From Microvirga lotononidis (lineage in GTDB: Bacteria; Pseudomonadota; Alphaproteobacteria; Rhizobiales; Beijerinckiaceae): a stretch of 64,000 nt of DNA. The stretch covers positions 620,001 to 684,000 of the forward strand of contig NZ_CP141049.1 of NCBI RefSeq assembly GCF_034627025.1. The letters are read 5' to 3'. Position numbers and translations under genes: made by a program. Position 1 is the stretch's first letter. Every line of letters starts with the position of its first letter. Under the pieces are notes generated by a model that made no database searches, had not been told where the DNA came from, and worked only from the letters and a program-made list of their open reading frames with translations. Below, piece after piece: positions 52,928-61,900 of the stretch.

Positions 52928-53493
52928 GAGACAAGCTGGAAGAACAGGTGCGCTGCATCCGGTTCAAACGGCAGATACCCAAGTTCGTCGACAATCAGCA
53001 GCTTCGGTTTGGTATAGTGCATCAGCCGCTCCTCAAGCCGCCCCTCGGTATGAGCCTTGGCCAGCTGCGCCACCAGCGCGGGCGCAGGCACAAACAAGAC
53101 CGTGTAGCCGGCCACGATCGCCTCCCGGCCGAGGGCCACGGCAAGATGCGTCTTGCCGACCCCGGGCGGTCCCAAGAGCAGAACAGCCTCGCCATTGGCA
53201 ATGAACCGGCCCGTGGCCAACTCCCGGATCTGGCCCTTGTCGATGGAGGGCTGGGCCGCAAAGTCGAAGCCTGCCAGATCACGCACAAACGGAAATCGCG
53301 CCAAGCCAATGCTCATCTCGATCCGCCGCTCGTCCTTGCGCGCGATCTCCCGTTCGCAGAACAGTCCCAGGGCTTCCCGGATCGTCAACTCCCGCCGCCC
53401 CGCCTCGTCCACCAGGCTGTCGAGCTGGTCGCGGATGGCCGTCAGCTTGAGCCGGGTGAGCATCGCCACCAGATGATCGTGCGAGACCTCCAT
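52928..53493 (-). pseudogene. istB: IstB, N-terminal piece
   Basis: The frame reads MEVSHDHLVAMLTRLKLTAI, Walker A LGPPGVGKTHLAVALGREAI and Walker B LLIVDELGYLPFEPDAAHLF, ending at QLVS where the recombinase element begins. It overlaps the istA stop (TGATG). The C-terminal piece lies at 45833-46057, nearly 7 kb away. Confidence 0.85.
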
Positions 53494-54719
53494 CAGAAGC
53501 CTCCCCCGGCTACGGCTTCGTATTCAGCCAGGGGCCGCAGCAACATCCCCGCGGCAGGCTCGGCGCGAACCACCTTGCCGCCAAAGCCGGCAACCCCCTC
53601 AAAGTGCGCCGGATCGACCAGGCGCTGCCGGCGTCCCGCTGGCCGGACATGTACCGCCACCTCCTGGCCGGCATGACAGATGCGCACGGTCCTGTCCGAG
53701 ATCACCACCCGGACGGTCGCTCCAATCAACCGCCAGGGCACCGAATAGGCATTGCCATCCACCTCGATGGCACAGTCGGCATGGACCTTGCGCGTGACCT
53801 CCCGCAGAACCTGGAAGGATGGAATTCCATCCAGCGGCTTGAGGGCTTGGGCTTCCTGGCGGGCAAAGCGCTCGGCCGGCACCTCCCCGGTGGTGCCGTG
53901 CACCCGCTGATCAGCCACCTCGCGCTCCCACTGCGCGAGATGAGCCTCAAGGGCGGCGAAACTCTCAAAGGCACGTCCGGCGACCGCGTTCTTCTTCACA
54001 TAGCCAACGCCGCGTTCGTCCTTGCCCTTGGTGCGGGCCCGGTACGGAAAGCAGGCCTGCGGCCGGAAGCCCCAATGCCGGGCAAAGGCGCGCAGGCGGG
54101 CATTGAACTCCACTTCCCGCGTTTGGACGTCATGGTGCTGGACCAGGCCACGGTCATTGTCGAACAGGACCTCAGCGGGCACCCCACCAAAATGCCGGAA
54201 GCTGCTTTCCAGCCCCTCGAACCAGCTCTCCTGGCGCTCGTTGCGGAAGGCACGGACATGCAGGCGGCGCGAATAGCCCAGAGTGGCCACGAACAGAAAC
54301 ACCTTGGTGGAGGTTCCGGCAATCAGGACGCGCCGCTCGCCGAAGTCGATCTGCAACTGGTGCCCGGGCGGGGTCTCGAAACGGACGGTGGCTCGCGCCT
54401 GTGCCGCCAGCTCACGCCGCAGACCGATGACGGCCCGCTCCACCGTGCGCAGGCTGATGTCAATACCCTTCTCAGCGACAAGCTCCTGGCGCACGACATC
54501 GGCATTGCCGGCATGGCGGTGGAAGCGCTCGGCCAGCCAGTCCTCGAGCCCCGTCAGCGTGCGCCGGCGGATGGGACGCCGATAGACCCGGTAGCCGCCT
54601 TCGGCCAGGTAACGACGAACGGTCATGGGACTGCACCCCAGTTCGCGGGCAATCCGCTTGATGCCCCAGCCCAGAGCCTTCAACCGCAGCATCGCCGTCA
54701 CATCATCCGGCGTTCGCAT
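53493..54719 (-). CDS. istA: IstA, IS21 transposase
   Basis: The 408-residue protein has LKALGWGIKRIARELGCSPM (helix-turn-helix), QLQIDFGERRVLIAGTSTKV (Asp), AEVLFDNDRGLVQHHDVQTR (Asp) and RARTKGKDERGVGYVKKNAV (Glu). I chose the ATG at 54719, preceded by GGGGAGAGGTG, rather than 54776. It is intact, but its istB partner is broken. Confidence 0.9.
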   Translation of the reverse strand: MRTPDDVTAMLRLKALGWGIKRIARELGCSPMTVRRYLAEGGYRVYRRPIRRRTLTGLEDWLAERFHRHAGNADVVRQELVAEKGIDISLRTVERAVIGLRRELAAQARATVRFETPPGHQLQIDFGERRVLIAGTSTKVFLFVATLGYSRRLHVRAFRNERQESWFEGLESSFRHFGGVPAEVLFDNDRGLVQHHDVQTREVEFNARLRAFARHWGFRPQACFPYRARTKGKDERGVGYVKKNAVAGRAFESFAALEAHLAQWEREVADQRVHGTTGEVPAERFARQEAQALKPLDGIPSFQVLREVTRKVHADCAIEVDGNAYSVPWRLIGATVRVVISDRTVRICHAGQEVAVHVRPAGRRQRLVDPAHFEGVAGFGGKVVRAEPAAGMLLRPLAEYEAVAGGGF

Positions 54720-54846
54720 CACCTCTCCCCGCGGGACCTCCGCCCGGGGAGAACTCTGACATTCCTGTGACCTCATCTCGTCCTCTCAAAAGTAGGCGCG
54801 ATGGGTCCAGCTCTTCATGTCGTCAGGAATCTAGTTTTACATGTCG

Positions 54847-55212
54847 CCCGATAAGCGGCACCGTCCAGCTCGTAGCCTGGTAGCCGCAGCGGCGCGGGTC
54901 GCGCGCCAGGGCCGCCGCCAGCCGCTGCGGCGTGAGCCTCGGCTGACGGCGGGGACGTCCGCTGCGCGGCCGGTCGATCAGGGCCGTGGTCTGATGCTCG
55001 GCCCGGTACTGGACGAGCCAGCGGTGCACGCTGGAGCGGTTGACCCGGCAGCGGCGGGCCGCCTCGGCGACGGGATGGCCCTCGGCCACCAGCAGCAGCG
55101 CCTCGAGGCGGCGATACACCCGGGCCTCACGGGCACCAGAAAGCGCGGCAGTAAGCCGCTTGCGATCCGCCTCGTCGAGCCACGTTTCGGGAGAGTGATC
55201 ATGGTGTTGCAT
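54847..55212 (-). pseudogene. IS630-type transposase, N-terminal piece (1 of 3)
   Basis: From ATG 55212 the frame reads MQHHDHSPETWLDEADRKRL, EALLLVAEGHPVAEAARRCR, VNRSSVHRWLVQYRAEHQTT and PRRCGYQATSWTVPLIGR, the double helix-turn-helix half of an IS630 transposase. It stops at the IS21 end at 54846. It continues at 45784 and 43885. Confidence 0.75.
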
Positions 55213-55331
55213 GCTCTCCAGGGAACACCCGCAGTGCTTGCGTTGCAAGTCTTATGAAGACCTACTTAGGCTACATGAGGTACGCTTCCGAGGAAGGACG
55301 CATTGCGCTTGTGAGTGAGACTGTGGATGGT

Positions 55332-55359
55332 CTGTCTATATAGACGTCAATATAGACAG
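55332..55359. promoter_or_regulatory. 9-bp inverted repeat, operator-like
   Basis: CTGTCTATA (55332-55340) and TATAGACAG (55351-55359) are exact complements with 10 nt between. GTCTATATAGAC (55334-55345) is itself a palindrome overlapping the left arm. No gene directly depends on it now; it lies 24 bp before an IS6 end at 55383. Confidence 0.4.
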
Positions 55360-55437
55360 TGCTTTAGCCATGGACATGATGGGGCTTTGTTGCATTGACT
55401 TGAAAGGGACAAGACGAACCCCGTCGAATCGGTCATT

Positions 55438-55750
55438 CAGGCCGCAAGGCCGAAGAGCTGGTTCACAAGGCGGATTTCGCCTGTCACGTCACGCTGTGCC
55501 AAGCCGCAATGGCCGCGGCGGATCATCCGCATCACCTCGAAGCCTTTGATGGTGGCGGAGGCGGTTTTCATCCTCTGGAAGCCGCGGGTCGGCCGGATGA
55601 CGCGCTTGAGTGCTCCATGGTCGGCCTCAAGGATGTTGTTCAGATATTTCGAGGTGCGGTGCTCGACATCTTTCGAGAGCAGGCCTTCCTTCTGCAGGCG
55701 CAGGATTGCCTTGGGATACGACGCCAGTTTGTCAGTTGTGATGGATGAGG
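55438..55750 (-). pseudogene. IS6-family transposase, C-terminal part
   Basis: The minus-strand sequence encodes TDKLASYPKAI-like, EGLLSKDVEHRTSKYLNNIL-like and GEIRLVNQLFGLAA, matching the C-terminal half of the IS6 copy at 58035-58517. The catalytic Asp of TDK and the downstream Glu block are within this part. The N-terminal part lies beyond the IS256. Confidence 0.75.
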
Positions 55751-55793
55751 GCGGCTAGGAGATAACGCCAGATTTTGGTGACGGCCTGACAGA

Positions 55794-57068
55794 TCAGGCG
55801 GCGGGTTGAGCTTGAGATCCAGGTTGGGAAGCACCGACCTCAAGGCCGTCAGCGAACTTCACACCCTGGATCAGCTTTGGCAACTGGTTTGGTCCATCAA
55901 GGCGTCGCCAGCCCTTCTGAGCTCCCTCGACCAGCTTGAAGACCATGATCAAGGCAGTTTGGTTTGACAGACACCCCTTGGCCCGGATTGTTCGGTGCCG
56001 CACGGTGGCGAACGTACTTTCAATCGGATTGGTCGTTCTCAGGTGCTTCCAGTGCTCGGCGGGAAAATCGTAGAAGGCCAGGAGCGCATCGCGATCTTTG
56101 ACCAGGCAGTCCACGGCTTTCTCGTACTTGATGCGGTAGGTTTGCGTGAAGGCGTCGAACGCGGCCAGAGCATCCTTCTTGGTCTCGGCCATCCAGATGG
56201 CCTGAAGGGCGGATTTGGCTTTGGCGTGAAGGCTCTTCGGCAGCCGGTTGAGGACATTGGCGGTCTTGTGCACCCAGCAGCGCTGCTCGCGCGTCAGAGG
56301 CCAGACCTCGCCGAGCGCCTTCCAGAAGCCCAGCGCACCATCGGCCACCGCGATTTCCGGCGCAGCCGCCAATCCCCGCCGTCTCAGGTCCAGCAGCAGG
56401 TCGCGCCAGGAGTGGGCGCTCTCGCGCAGGCCATCGGTAAAGCCTACCAACTCCTTTTTGCCTTCCGGCGTCGCCCCGATGAGGACGAGGATGCACTGGG
56501 CTTGGTCTTCCAAGCGTGCCTCCAGATGGATGCCGTCCGCCCACAGGTAGACATAGCGCTTGGCCGACAGATCACGCTTTTGCCAGCGGGCATGGTCCTC
56601 GCTCCAGACCTGCTTCAGGCGAGCGATGGTCGAGGCCGACAGCCCGGGCGCGTCCTGGCCCACCAGGGCCGAGAGCGCTTCGGCAAAGTCGCCGGTGGAG
56701 ATGCCTTTGAGGTACAGGACCGGGATGAGCACCTCCAGGCTCTTCGAGCGCCGGGCATAGGGTGGCAGGATCGAGGGCCTGAACCGAACCTGCTCGGTCG
56801 GGCTCGCCTGCCGGTCACGCACGCGGGGCTGGCGCACGCCGACCGGGCCAATGCCGGTCAACACCTCGCGGGATGGCAGATAGCCGTGGCGCACCAGGCG
56901 CTGCAGTCCGTTCTCCGTCTTGAGTGTGGCGTGCTGGGCGAGGAAATCGGCGACTTCGGCCTCAATGGCTTGGGCCAGTAAGGCGCGGGCACCCTCGCGC
57001 AGGATGTCGGTCAGAGAGTCGGTAAAGCTCCCTGGCTGGGCGAGCTTGAAGACGTTATGATCAGACAA
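55794..57068 (-). CDS. IS256-family (mutator-type) transposase
   Basis: The 424-residue protein begins MSDHNVFKLAQPGSFTDSLT and has the blocks LRRLVRHGYLP-like start, VRQPRVRDRQ, YVYLWADGIHLEARLEDQAQ (Asp), KELVGFTDGLRESAHSWRDL, AVADGALGFWKALGEVWPLT (Asp) and RTTNPIESTFATVRHRTIRA (Glu). Length is normal and the frame is whole. Its ends (GAGATAACGCC at about 55758 and GCTATCTC at about 57158) are imperfect inverted repeats, and flanks GGCGGCTAG/GGCGGAAAG suggest a 9-bp target duplication with two differences. Confidence 0.9.
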   Translation of the reverse strand: MSDHNVFKLAQPGSFTDSLTDILREGARALLAQAIEAEVADFLAQHATLKTENGLQRLVRHGYLPSREVLTGIGPVGVRQPRVRDRQASPTEQVRFRPSILPPYARRSKSLEVLIPVLYLKGISTGDFAEALSALVGQDAPGLSASTIARLKQVWSEDHARWQKRDLSAKRYVYLWADGIHLEARLEDQAQCILVLIGATPEGKKELVGFTDGLRESAHSWRDLLLDLRRRGLAAAPEIAVADGALGFWKALGEVWPLTREQRCWVHKTANVLNRLPKSLHAKAKSALQAIWMAETKKDALAAFDAFTQTYRIKYEKAVDCLVKDRDALLAFYDFPAEHWKHLRTTNPIESTFATVRHRTIRAKGCLSNQTALIMVFKLVEGAQKGWRRLDGPNQLPKLIQGVKFADGLEVGASQPGSQAQPAA

Positions 57069-57169
57069 GGCGTATCCCTCCTTCGGTGGAGAAGTGGAGG
57101 CTCGAACACCCCCACGATACGCCGCTTCATCCCTTCATGCCGTCCCCAACTTACGACGCTATCTCGGCG

Positions 57170-57581
57170 GAAAGTTGCTCATCGTCCTCAGGGCTTTGCG
57201 CAGGAAGCGATAGGCTGCTTTGGTATTGCGGCGGTCTGACAGCATGAAGTCGATCAGCTGGCCGTGCTTGTCGACGGCACGGAACAGGTACTTCCATTTG
57301 CCGCCAACCCGCACGTAGGTTTCGTCGACCCGCCATGACCCGGATCGATAGCCCTGATATCGGCGAACTCGCTTCTCAATCTCTGGAGCGTAGCGCTGAA
57401 CCCAACGGAAGATCGTGGATGGGTCAACGGCGACACCGCGCTCCTGCATCATTTCGGCCAGATCGCGGTAGCTGATGCCGTACTTGCAGTACCAGCGCAC
57501 GCACAGCAGGATGATCTCAACCGGAAAGCGACGGCGCTTGAAAATCGATAACAGGACGGCTCCTCGACGGCCGCCCTTCAT
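57170..57581 (-). pseudogene. IS6-family transposase, N-terminal part
   Basis: The frame reads VLLSIFKRRRFPVEIILLCV, RWYCKYGISYRDLAEMMQER, WRVDETYVRVGGKWKYLFRA (Asp) and RRNTKAAYRFLRKALRTMSN, ending at the IS256 junction. It continues at 55438-55750. Confidence 0.8.
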
Positions 57582-57610
57582 TAAACTGCCAAGGTTAATG
57601 CAACGGAGCC

Positions 57611-57881
57611 GCCATTGCGGCCTCCTCCGCGCGGAAGAGATGCTCGAGGGGCGCGAAGGACTGGCGTTGCAGGGCCTCCTCGAGGGCCCCGTCGAGCGCC
57701 TCGCGTAGGGTCATGAGCCTGTTCCTCGCCCTCAGCAGTTCCAGGCGTGTCCTGTCGAGGTCGGCGGCGGCCGCGTCGAGGGCTGGCCGGCAGACAAGGG
57801 TCGCTATCGCCCCATGGGCTTTGTCTCCGTGGGTGACTGGAAAACGATTGGCTCCCGGCGGAGCCTAGCACCCCGCGGCAT
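57611..57881 (-). pseudogene. unidentified coiled-coil fragment cut by IS6
   Basis: One minus-strand frame reads NRFPVTHGDKAHGAIATLVC, RPALDAAAADLDRTRLELLR, ARNRLMTLREALDGALEEAL and FAPLEHLFRAEEAAM, then enters the IS6 end and stops. The strongly helical heptad-like pattern indicates the C-terminal coiled coil of a larger protein. No start codon is present before an upstream in-frame stop, so only a fragment remains. The family is not recognised. Confidence 0.4.
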
Positions 57882-57980
57882 GCTTCGGGATCGGGCATTC
57901 CCCTGAATTCGGTGGCGGGAATTCCGGATTGCCGAGCGCACGTCCCAGCGCGGAATGGCGAGACGGCTTCGCCCTGCAAC

Positions 57981-58793
57981 GGCACCGTTGCAGTAACTTG
58001 AAAACGGCATAACGGACCCGGTTTAACGGGCCGCTCAGGCAGCAAGACCGAAGAGCTGATTGATGAGACGGACTTCGCCTGTCGCTCGACATCCCCGCTT
58101 GTTGTAATGACCGCGGCGGATCATGCGCATGGTTTCGAAGCCCATCAGGGTCACGGCGGCGGTTCTCATCGTCTGGAAGCCGCGCGTCGGCCGGATGACG
58201 CGCTTGAGCGCGCCATGATCGGCCTCGATGATGTTGTTGAGGTATTTCGAGGTGCGATGTTCGACGTCCTGCGACAGCAGCCCTTCGTCCTGCAAGCGTC
58301 GAATGGCGTTCGGATAGGATGCCAGTTTGTCGGTCGTGATGGAGGAGGGAGGATAGTTGCTCACTATCCTCAGAGCTTTGCGTAAGAAGCGATAAGCGGC
58401 TCCAGTATCACGCCGGCCGGACAGCATGGAGGCAATCAGACGACCGTGTTTGTCGACCGCTCGAAACAAGTATCGCCAGCGCCCCCCACGCGCACATAGG
58501 TCTCGTCCACCCGCCATGAGCCTGAGCGAGGTCCCTGGTTTGGTCGCACCCGCTTCTCAATCTCCGGGGCATAGCGTTGAACCCAGCGAAAGATCGTGCT
58601 TGGATTAACGCTGACACCGCGCTCGGACATCATTTCTGCCAGATCGCGATAGCTGATCCCGTACTTGCAGTACCAGCGCACGCACAGCAGGATGATCTCG
58701 ACTGGGAAACGGCGGCGCTTGAACAAAGACAACAGGGCGGCTCCTCGATTGGCCGCTCTGGATTATACTGCCGAGGTTACCGCAACAGTGCCT
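57981..58793. mobile_element. IS6-family element with frameshifted transposase
   Basis: GGCACCGTTGCAGTAAC (57981 on) and, in complement, GGCACTGTTGCGGTAAC (to 58793) bound 813 bp. The 8-bp flanks differ. The element interrupts an IS256-type gene whose start lies at 58993. Confidence 0.8.
58035..58732 (-). pseudogene. IS6-family transposase, frameshifted
   Basis: The N-terminal frame (SLFKRRRFPVEIILLCVRWY ... WRVDETYVRVGG, first Asp) and the C-terminal frame (RWRYLFRAVDKHGRLIASML, SITTDKLASYPNAIRRLQDE, KYLNNIIEADHGALKRVIRP, GEVRLINQLFGLAA) overlap near 58485 and need a one-base shift to join. All catalytic residues are present otherwise. A base-call error is possible. Confidence 0.8.
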
Positions 58794-58993
58794 TCAGGTC
58801 CGTGGCCGTGCCGGACCAGGCGCTCGCGGCCGTCCGGCAGCTTCAGATCGCGCATGCTGGCCAGATAAGCCTCGGCTTCGCTCTCGATGGCCTGGGCCAG
58901 CAGCTTGCGCGCGCCGGCTCGGAGAAGATCCGTCAGCGGATCGTCAATGATATCGGGCTGACGAAGGCGGACAATGCTGGTAGTCTCGTTCAT
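58794..58993 (-). pseudogene. IS256-family transposase, N-terminal fragment
   Basis: From ATG 58993 the frame reads MNETTSIVRLRQPDIIDDPL, TDLLRAGARKLLAQAIESEA and PDGRERLVRHGHGPE, the start of an IS256-type transposase distinct from the copy at 55794. It is cut by the IS6 element at 58793. The rest is not found in the window. Confidence 0.75.
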
Positions 58994-59347
58994 GACGTAT
59001 CGCTCTCCTGGAGAGGTTCTGGCAGGCTCGACACCCGCCTCGATACGCCGCCTTTCTCACACCGTCATCACCCATGTATGGATGCCCCCGTTCGCGCAAG
59101 GGATTTCTGAACAGCTTCGGCATGTGATCGGGTGCGGTCATGTATCAGGCCTTCTGTTGCGGCCATGATCATGCCGCTGGCCGGTATGGAGATACGCGGA
59201 GCAGGTGCAGATCAAATTCCCGAGCGCGAAGCTCTTTGGGTGATAATGCTTTTCCTGCTCCCGATCTGACCGATCGTTTTGCCCTTACTGTTCCTCGACC
59301 TCCTCACACGCCTGACGCACCGGCAGGATCGATGCCGGATCTCCCGA
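58994..59347. other. stretch without recognisable gene
   Basis: About 350 bp between an IS256 start and an IS110 gene. The first part is probably the IS256 left end. The part next to 59348 is probably the 3' non-coding end of the IS110 and could hold its bridge RNA. Nothing else is recognised. Confidence 0.35.
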
Positions 59348-60391
59348 TCACGACGCCGTTGCTGCCGGAACTCTGAAGTCCTCGCCTTTCGTCAGCATGG
59401 CCCAGGCGGACCGCGCCATCTTGTTCGCCAGCGCAATGGCCACGAGCATCCTCGGCTTGCGCGCCAGCATGCGGGCAAGCCAGGAGCCTTCCGGCGCGCT
59501 CTTGCGCCCTGCGCTCTTGACGACAGCCATCGCGCCGATGATGAGCAGACGTCGGATATCACGCTGGCCCATCTTCGAGGTGCGCCCGAGCACCTGCTTG
59601 CCGCCGGTGGAGTGCTGGACCGGGACAAGCCCGAGCCAGGCGGCGAAGTCGCGTCCGCGTCTGAAGCTCTCCATCGGCGGTGCGAAGGTTTCGATCGCCA
59701 TTGCGGTGATCGGCCCGATCCCGGGCATGGTCTGCAGGCGTGACGTCGTCACCCCACGCGCGGCCTCGCGTTTCAACACCCTCTCGAGATCCGCGATCTT
59801 GCCGTCGAGGGCTGCGATCTGGTCGAGATAGAGGCGACCGAGTTCGACGACCAGTGGCTGAAGGGTCGTGTTGACGTCCTCGATCACATCGCTGAGCAGC
59901 TTCACTTTGGCTGTTCCCTGTGGCGCGACGACGCCGTGCTCGGCGAGATGCCCCCGCAGCGCATTGATCAGCTGCGTGCGTTGGCGCACGAGAAGATCCC
60001 GCGTGCGGAAGACCATCGCTCGCGCCTGCTGTTCCTCGGTTTTGACTGTGACGAACCGCATGGTCGGGCGTGCCGCCGCCTCGGCGATGGCCTCTGCGTC
60101 CGCCGCGTCGTTCTTCTGGCGCTTAACGAAAGGTTTTACATAGACCGGCGGGATGAGCCGCACTTCATGCCCGAGAACCTGAAGTTCGCGGCCCCAGTCA
60201 TGCGCTGTGGCGCAGGCCTCCATCGCAACAATGCAACGTGGCTGCTTGGAGAAGAACGTCAGAACCTGCTGGCGGGTCAGTTTCCGGCGAAAGGCCACGC
60301 TCCCATCGGCGCGGGCGCCGTGCGCCTGAAAGACACGCTTTGCAAGGTCGAGACCAATGATGTTAACGTCTGTCACGGATGCCCTCTCCAT
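59348..60391 (-). CDS. IS110-family transposase
   Basis: The 347-residue protein has NIIGLDLAKRVFQAHGARAD, CIVAMEACATAHDWGRELQV, QKNDAADAEAIAEAAARPTM (DEDD domain) and LQTMPGIGPITAMAIETFAP, GRDFAAWLGLVPVQHSTGGK, GQRDIRRLLIIGAMAVVKSA (C-terminal domain). It is complete. It cuts off the end of the ISAzo13 transposase upstream. Confidence 0.9.
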   Translation of the reverse strand: MERASVTDVNIIGLDLAKRVFQAHGARADGSVAFRRKLTRQQVLTFFSKQPRCIVAMEACATAHDWGRELQVLGHEVRLIPPVYVKPFVKRQKNDAADAEAIAEAAARPTMRFVTVKTEEQQARAMVFRTRDLLVRQRTQLINALRGHLAEHGVVAPQGTAKVKLLSDVIEDVNTTLQPLVVELGRLYLDQIAALDGKIADLERVLKREAARGVTTSRLQTMPGIGPITAMAIETFAPPMESFRRGRDFAAWLGLVPVQHSTGGKQVLGRTSKMGQRDIRRLLIIGAMAVVKSAGRKSAPEGSWLARMLARKPRMLVAIALANKMARSAWAMLTKGEDFRVPAATAS

Positions 60392-60464
60392 TTGTGAATG
60401 ATCCTCAGATCACCACCTTGGCACATTGTGATGCCGTCAGGAGGGGGCATCCACTCCATCAGGT

Positions 60465-61452
60465 TCCACCATAGCTGACCTCGAGCCCGCAGGCATCGCA
60501 GAGCTGTTCTTGCAACTGGGCTTTCCAAACTCGGGAGCGGCAACTGTTCGAGCCGCCCGCATCGGCCAGGACGAGGAGACGCCCGGCTTCTGGAAAGCGC
60601 TTCTGTCCTTCGCTCTCCCACCAGTCACTGATCGCCTCAACGGCAAAGCGCGGGGTGTCAAAGCAATCGCCGATGCACACATAGCCGCTGTTGGTTGTGA
60701 TCTCGTAGATGCCGTAAGGAATGGCCTGACCGACTGCATCCTGCGGCCAGTCGTGCACCAAGACCGGCTCGGCTCTCCGGCACCACGTCTGGCCCGGGTT
60801 CTTGAAGTCACCGACCAATTCCTTTTTTTTTCGAATCCACGCTGATGATCGGCTCACCTGTGGCTGCAAACTGCGCGCGCTGTTCGGCGATGTGCTGGAA
60901 TTGCGCATCGCGCTCAGGCGGCGTGCTGTGCGCCTCGGTACGCCGTGCATTGGCTTTGGGCGAGTAGCCCAATTGGCGCAGCAGGCGCGCCACCGTGGGG
61001 CGGCTGGCCGGGTGTCCTGCGACGGCAAGCTCATGGCTCAGATGATGCAGAGAACTCCGCTTGGCTTTGGCGTGCCGACCCATCGGGTCACCCGCTGTCT
61101 CGCCTTCGAGCAACTCCTCCAAGGTCTGTGGGAGTTCAGGATCCTGGACCTCTCGGGTGGGACGGCCACCACCGGCGACCCGCACGCGCTCGGTGGGGCG
61201 GTCAACAAGCCCGGCCTCGAGTTCGCGACGGCCGCGCCGGATGGTATGGGGGCTCAAGCCCGTGATCTGGGCAAGCCGCTGAGTGCCGCCCCAGCCGATC
61301 CGCATCGCCTCAAACGCGATAAACCACCGGCGCTGCTGTTCGTCGAGCCGGCTGGCAAGCAGGTTGATCTGCCGATGAAGCATGCGGTCCGGATGGGGCT
61401 TGCGCGAGTGACACTTGGGGCATCCACATGGGTGAAGGGAGGGTAGCGACAT
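60465..61452 (-). pseudogene. ISAzo13-family transposase, frameshifted and truncated
   Basis: The first frame reads LASRLDEQQRRWFIAFEAMR, GLSPHTIRRGRRELEAGL, RPTVARLLRQLGYSPKANAR and PIISVDSKKK; the second continues ELVGDFKNPGQTW, AIPYGIYEITTNSGYVCIGD and LLVLADAGGSNSCRSRVWKA. The shift lies at a run of nine A (60823-60831 on the plus strand as T), where a -1 shift would restore the frame. The C-terminal 90 or so residues with the last catalytic Glu are replaced by the IS110. Confidence 0.8.
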
Positions 61453-61555
61453 CGGCAGCTCCGTTCAGAACGGATGGTCCTTGTTCCAACAACGCACCAG
61501 TTGCCCATTTGGGCAGGTTGTTGCCTGCCAAGCCCCTAGCAGGCTGTTGAAGAAG

Positions 61556-61900
61556 TCAGCTGCGTTCGCAGACGAAGCCTGAATCATCACCGTCGTGGAT
61601 GTAGAAATGGCCGACGAGACGGCCTGCTGTCCCGAGCACGACCCATCCACGCCCAGACGCTGGGTCGTTGTCGTCGTTGCCTTCCCAGGAGAACTCGGCG
61701 CAGGCCGCCCCGTCGCGCGAGCCGTAGCGGACATCCAAGAAGCCCTTGAGCGCGCCGAACGCAATCTCCCCGTCCGCTTCGCCTGTCAGGGTGAGATGCG
61801 CCTCTTCGACGAGATCGAGGAAGTCGTTGTCCCAAACATCCATCCCGACGATGCGCCAGCGGCCGGCAAACGCCTTGGCAAAGGCTGGTACCTTGGCCAT
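61556..61900 (-). CDS. passenger protein of IS5 element, unknown
   Basis: The 114-residue product reads FAGRWRIVGMDVWDNDFLDL, VEEAHLTLTGEADGEIAFGA and WEGNDDNDPASGRGWVVLGT, ending HFYIHDGDDSGFVCERS. It is acidic, beta-rich and has no known catalytic motif. I recall near-identical proteins of unknown function in many bacteria. Its ATG overlaps the transposase stop, so both are made from one transcript. It lies wholly inside the element's terminal repeats. Confidence 0.75.
   Translation of the reverse strand: MAKVPAFAKAFAGRWRIVGMDVWDNDFLDLVEEAHLTLTGEADGEIAFGALKGFLDVRYGSRDGAACAEFSWEGNDDNDPASGRGWVVLGTAGRLVGHFYIHDGDDSGFVCERS

Larger units (their letters stand above)
45783..54846. mobile_element. 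IS21-family element, split by large insertion
   Basis: The ends CGACATTCGGAACTAGA (left) and, in complement, CGACATGTAAAACTAGA (right, to 54846) are inverted repeats, each with a second internal unit CGACA-N-GA...(A/G)CTNGACCC. Only 45783-46057 and 52928-54846 belong to this element; the 6.9 kb between belongs to other elements inserted in istB. It lies inside an IS630-type gene. Confidence 0.7.
55383..57610. mobile_element. IS6-family element split by an IS256 element
   Basis: The ends GGCTTTGTTGCATT (left) and, in complement, GGCTCCGTTGCATT (right, to 57610) bound the element. The transposase gene is in two parts on the minus strand: N-terminal at 57170-57581 and C-terminal at 55438-55750. 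The IS256 element fills the gap at about 55760-57165. Confidence 0.8.
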
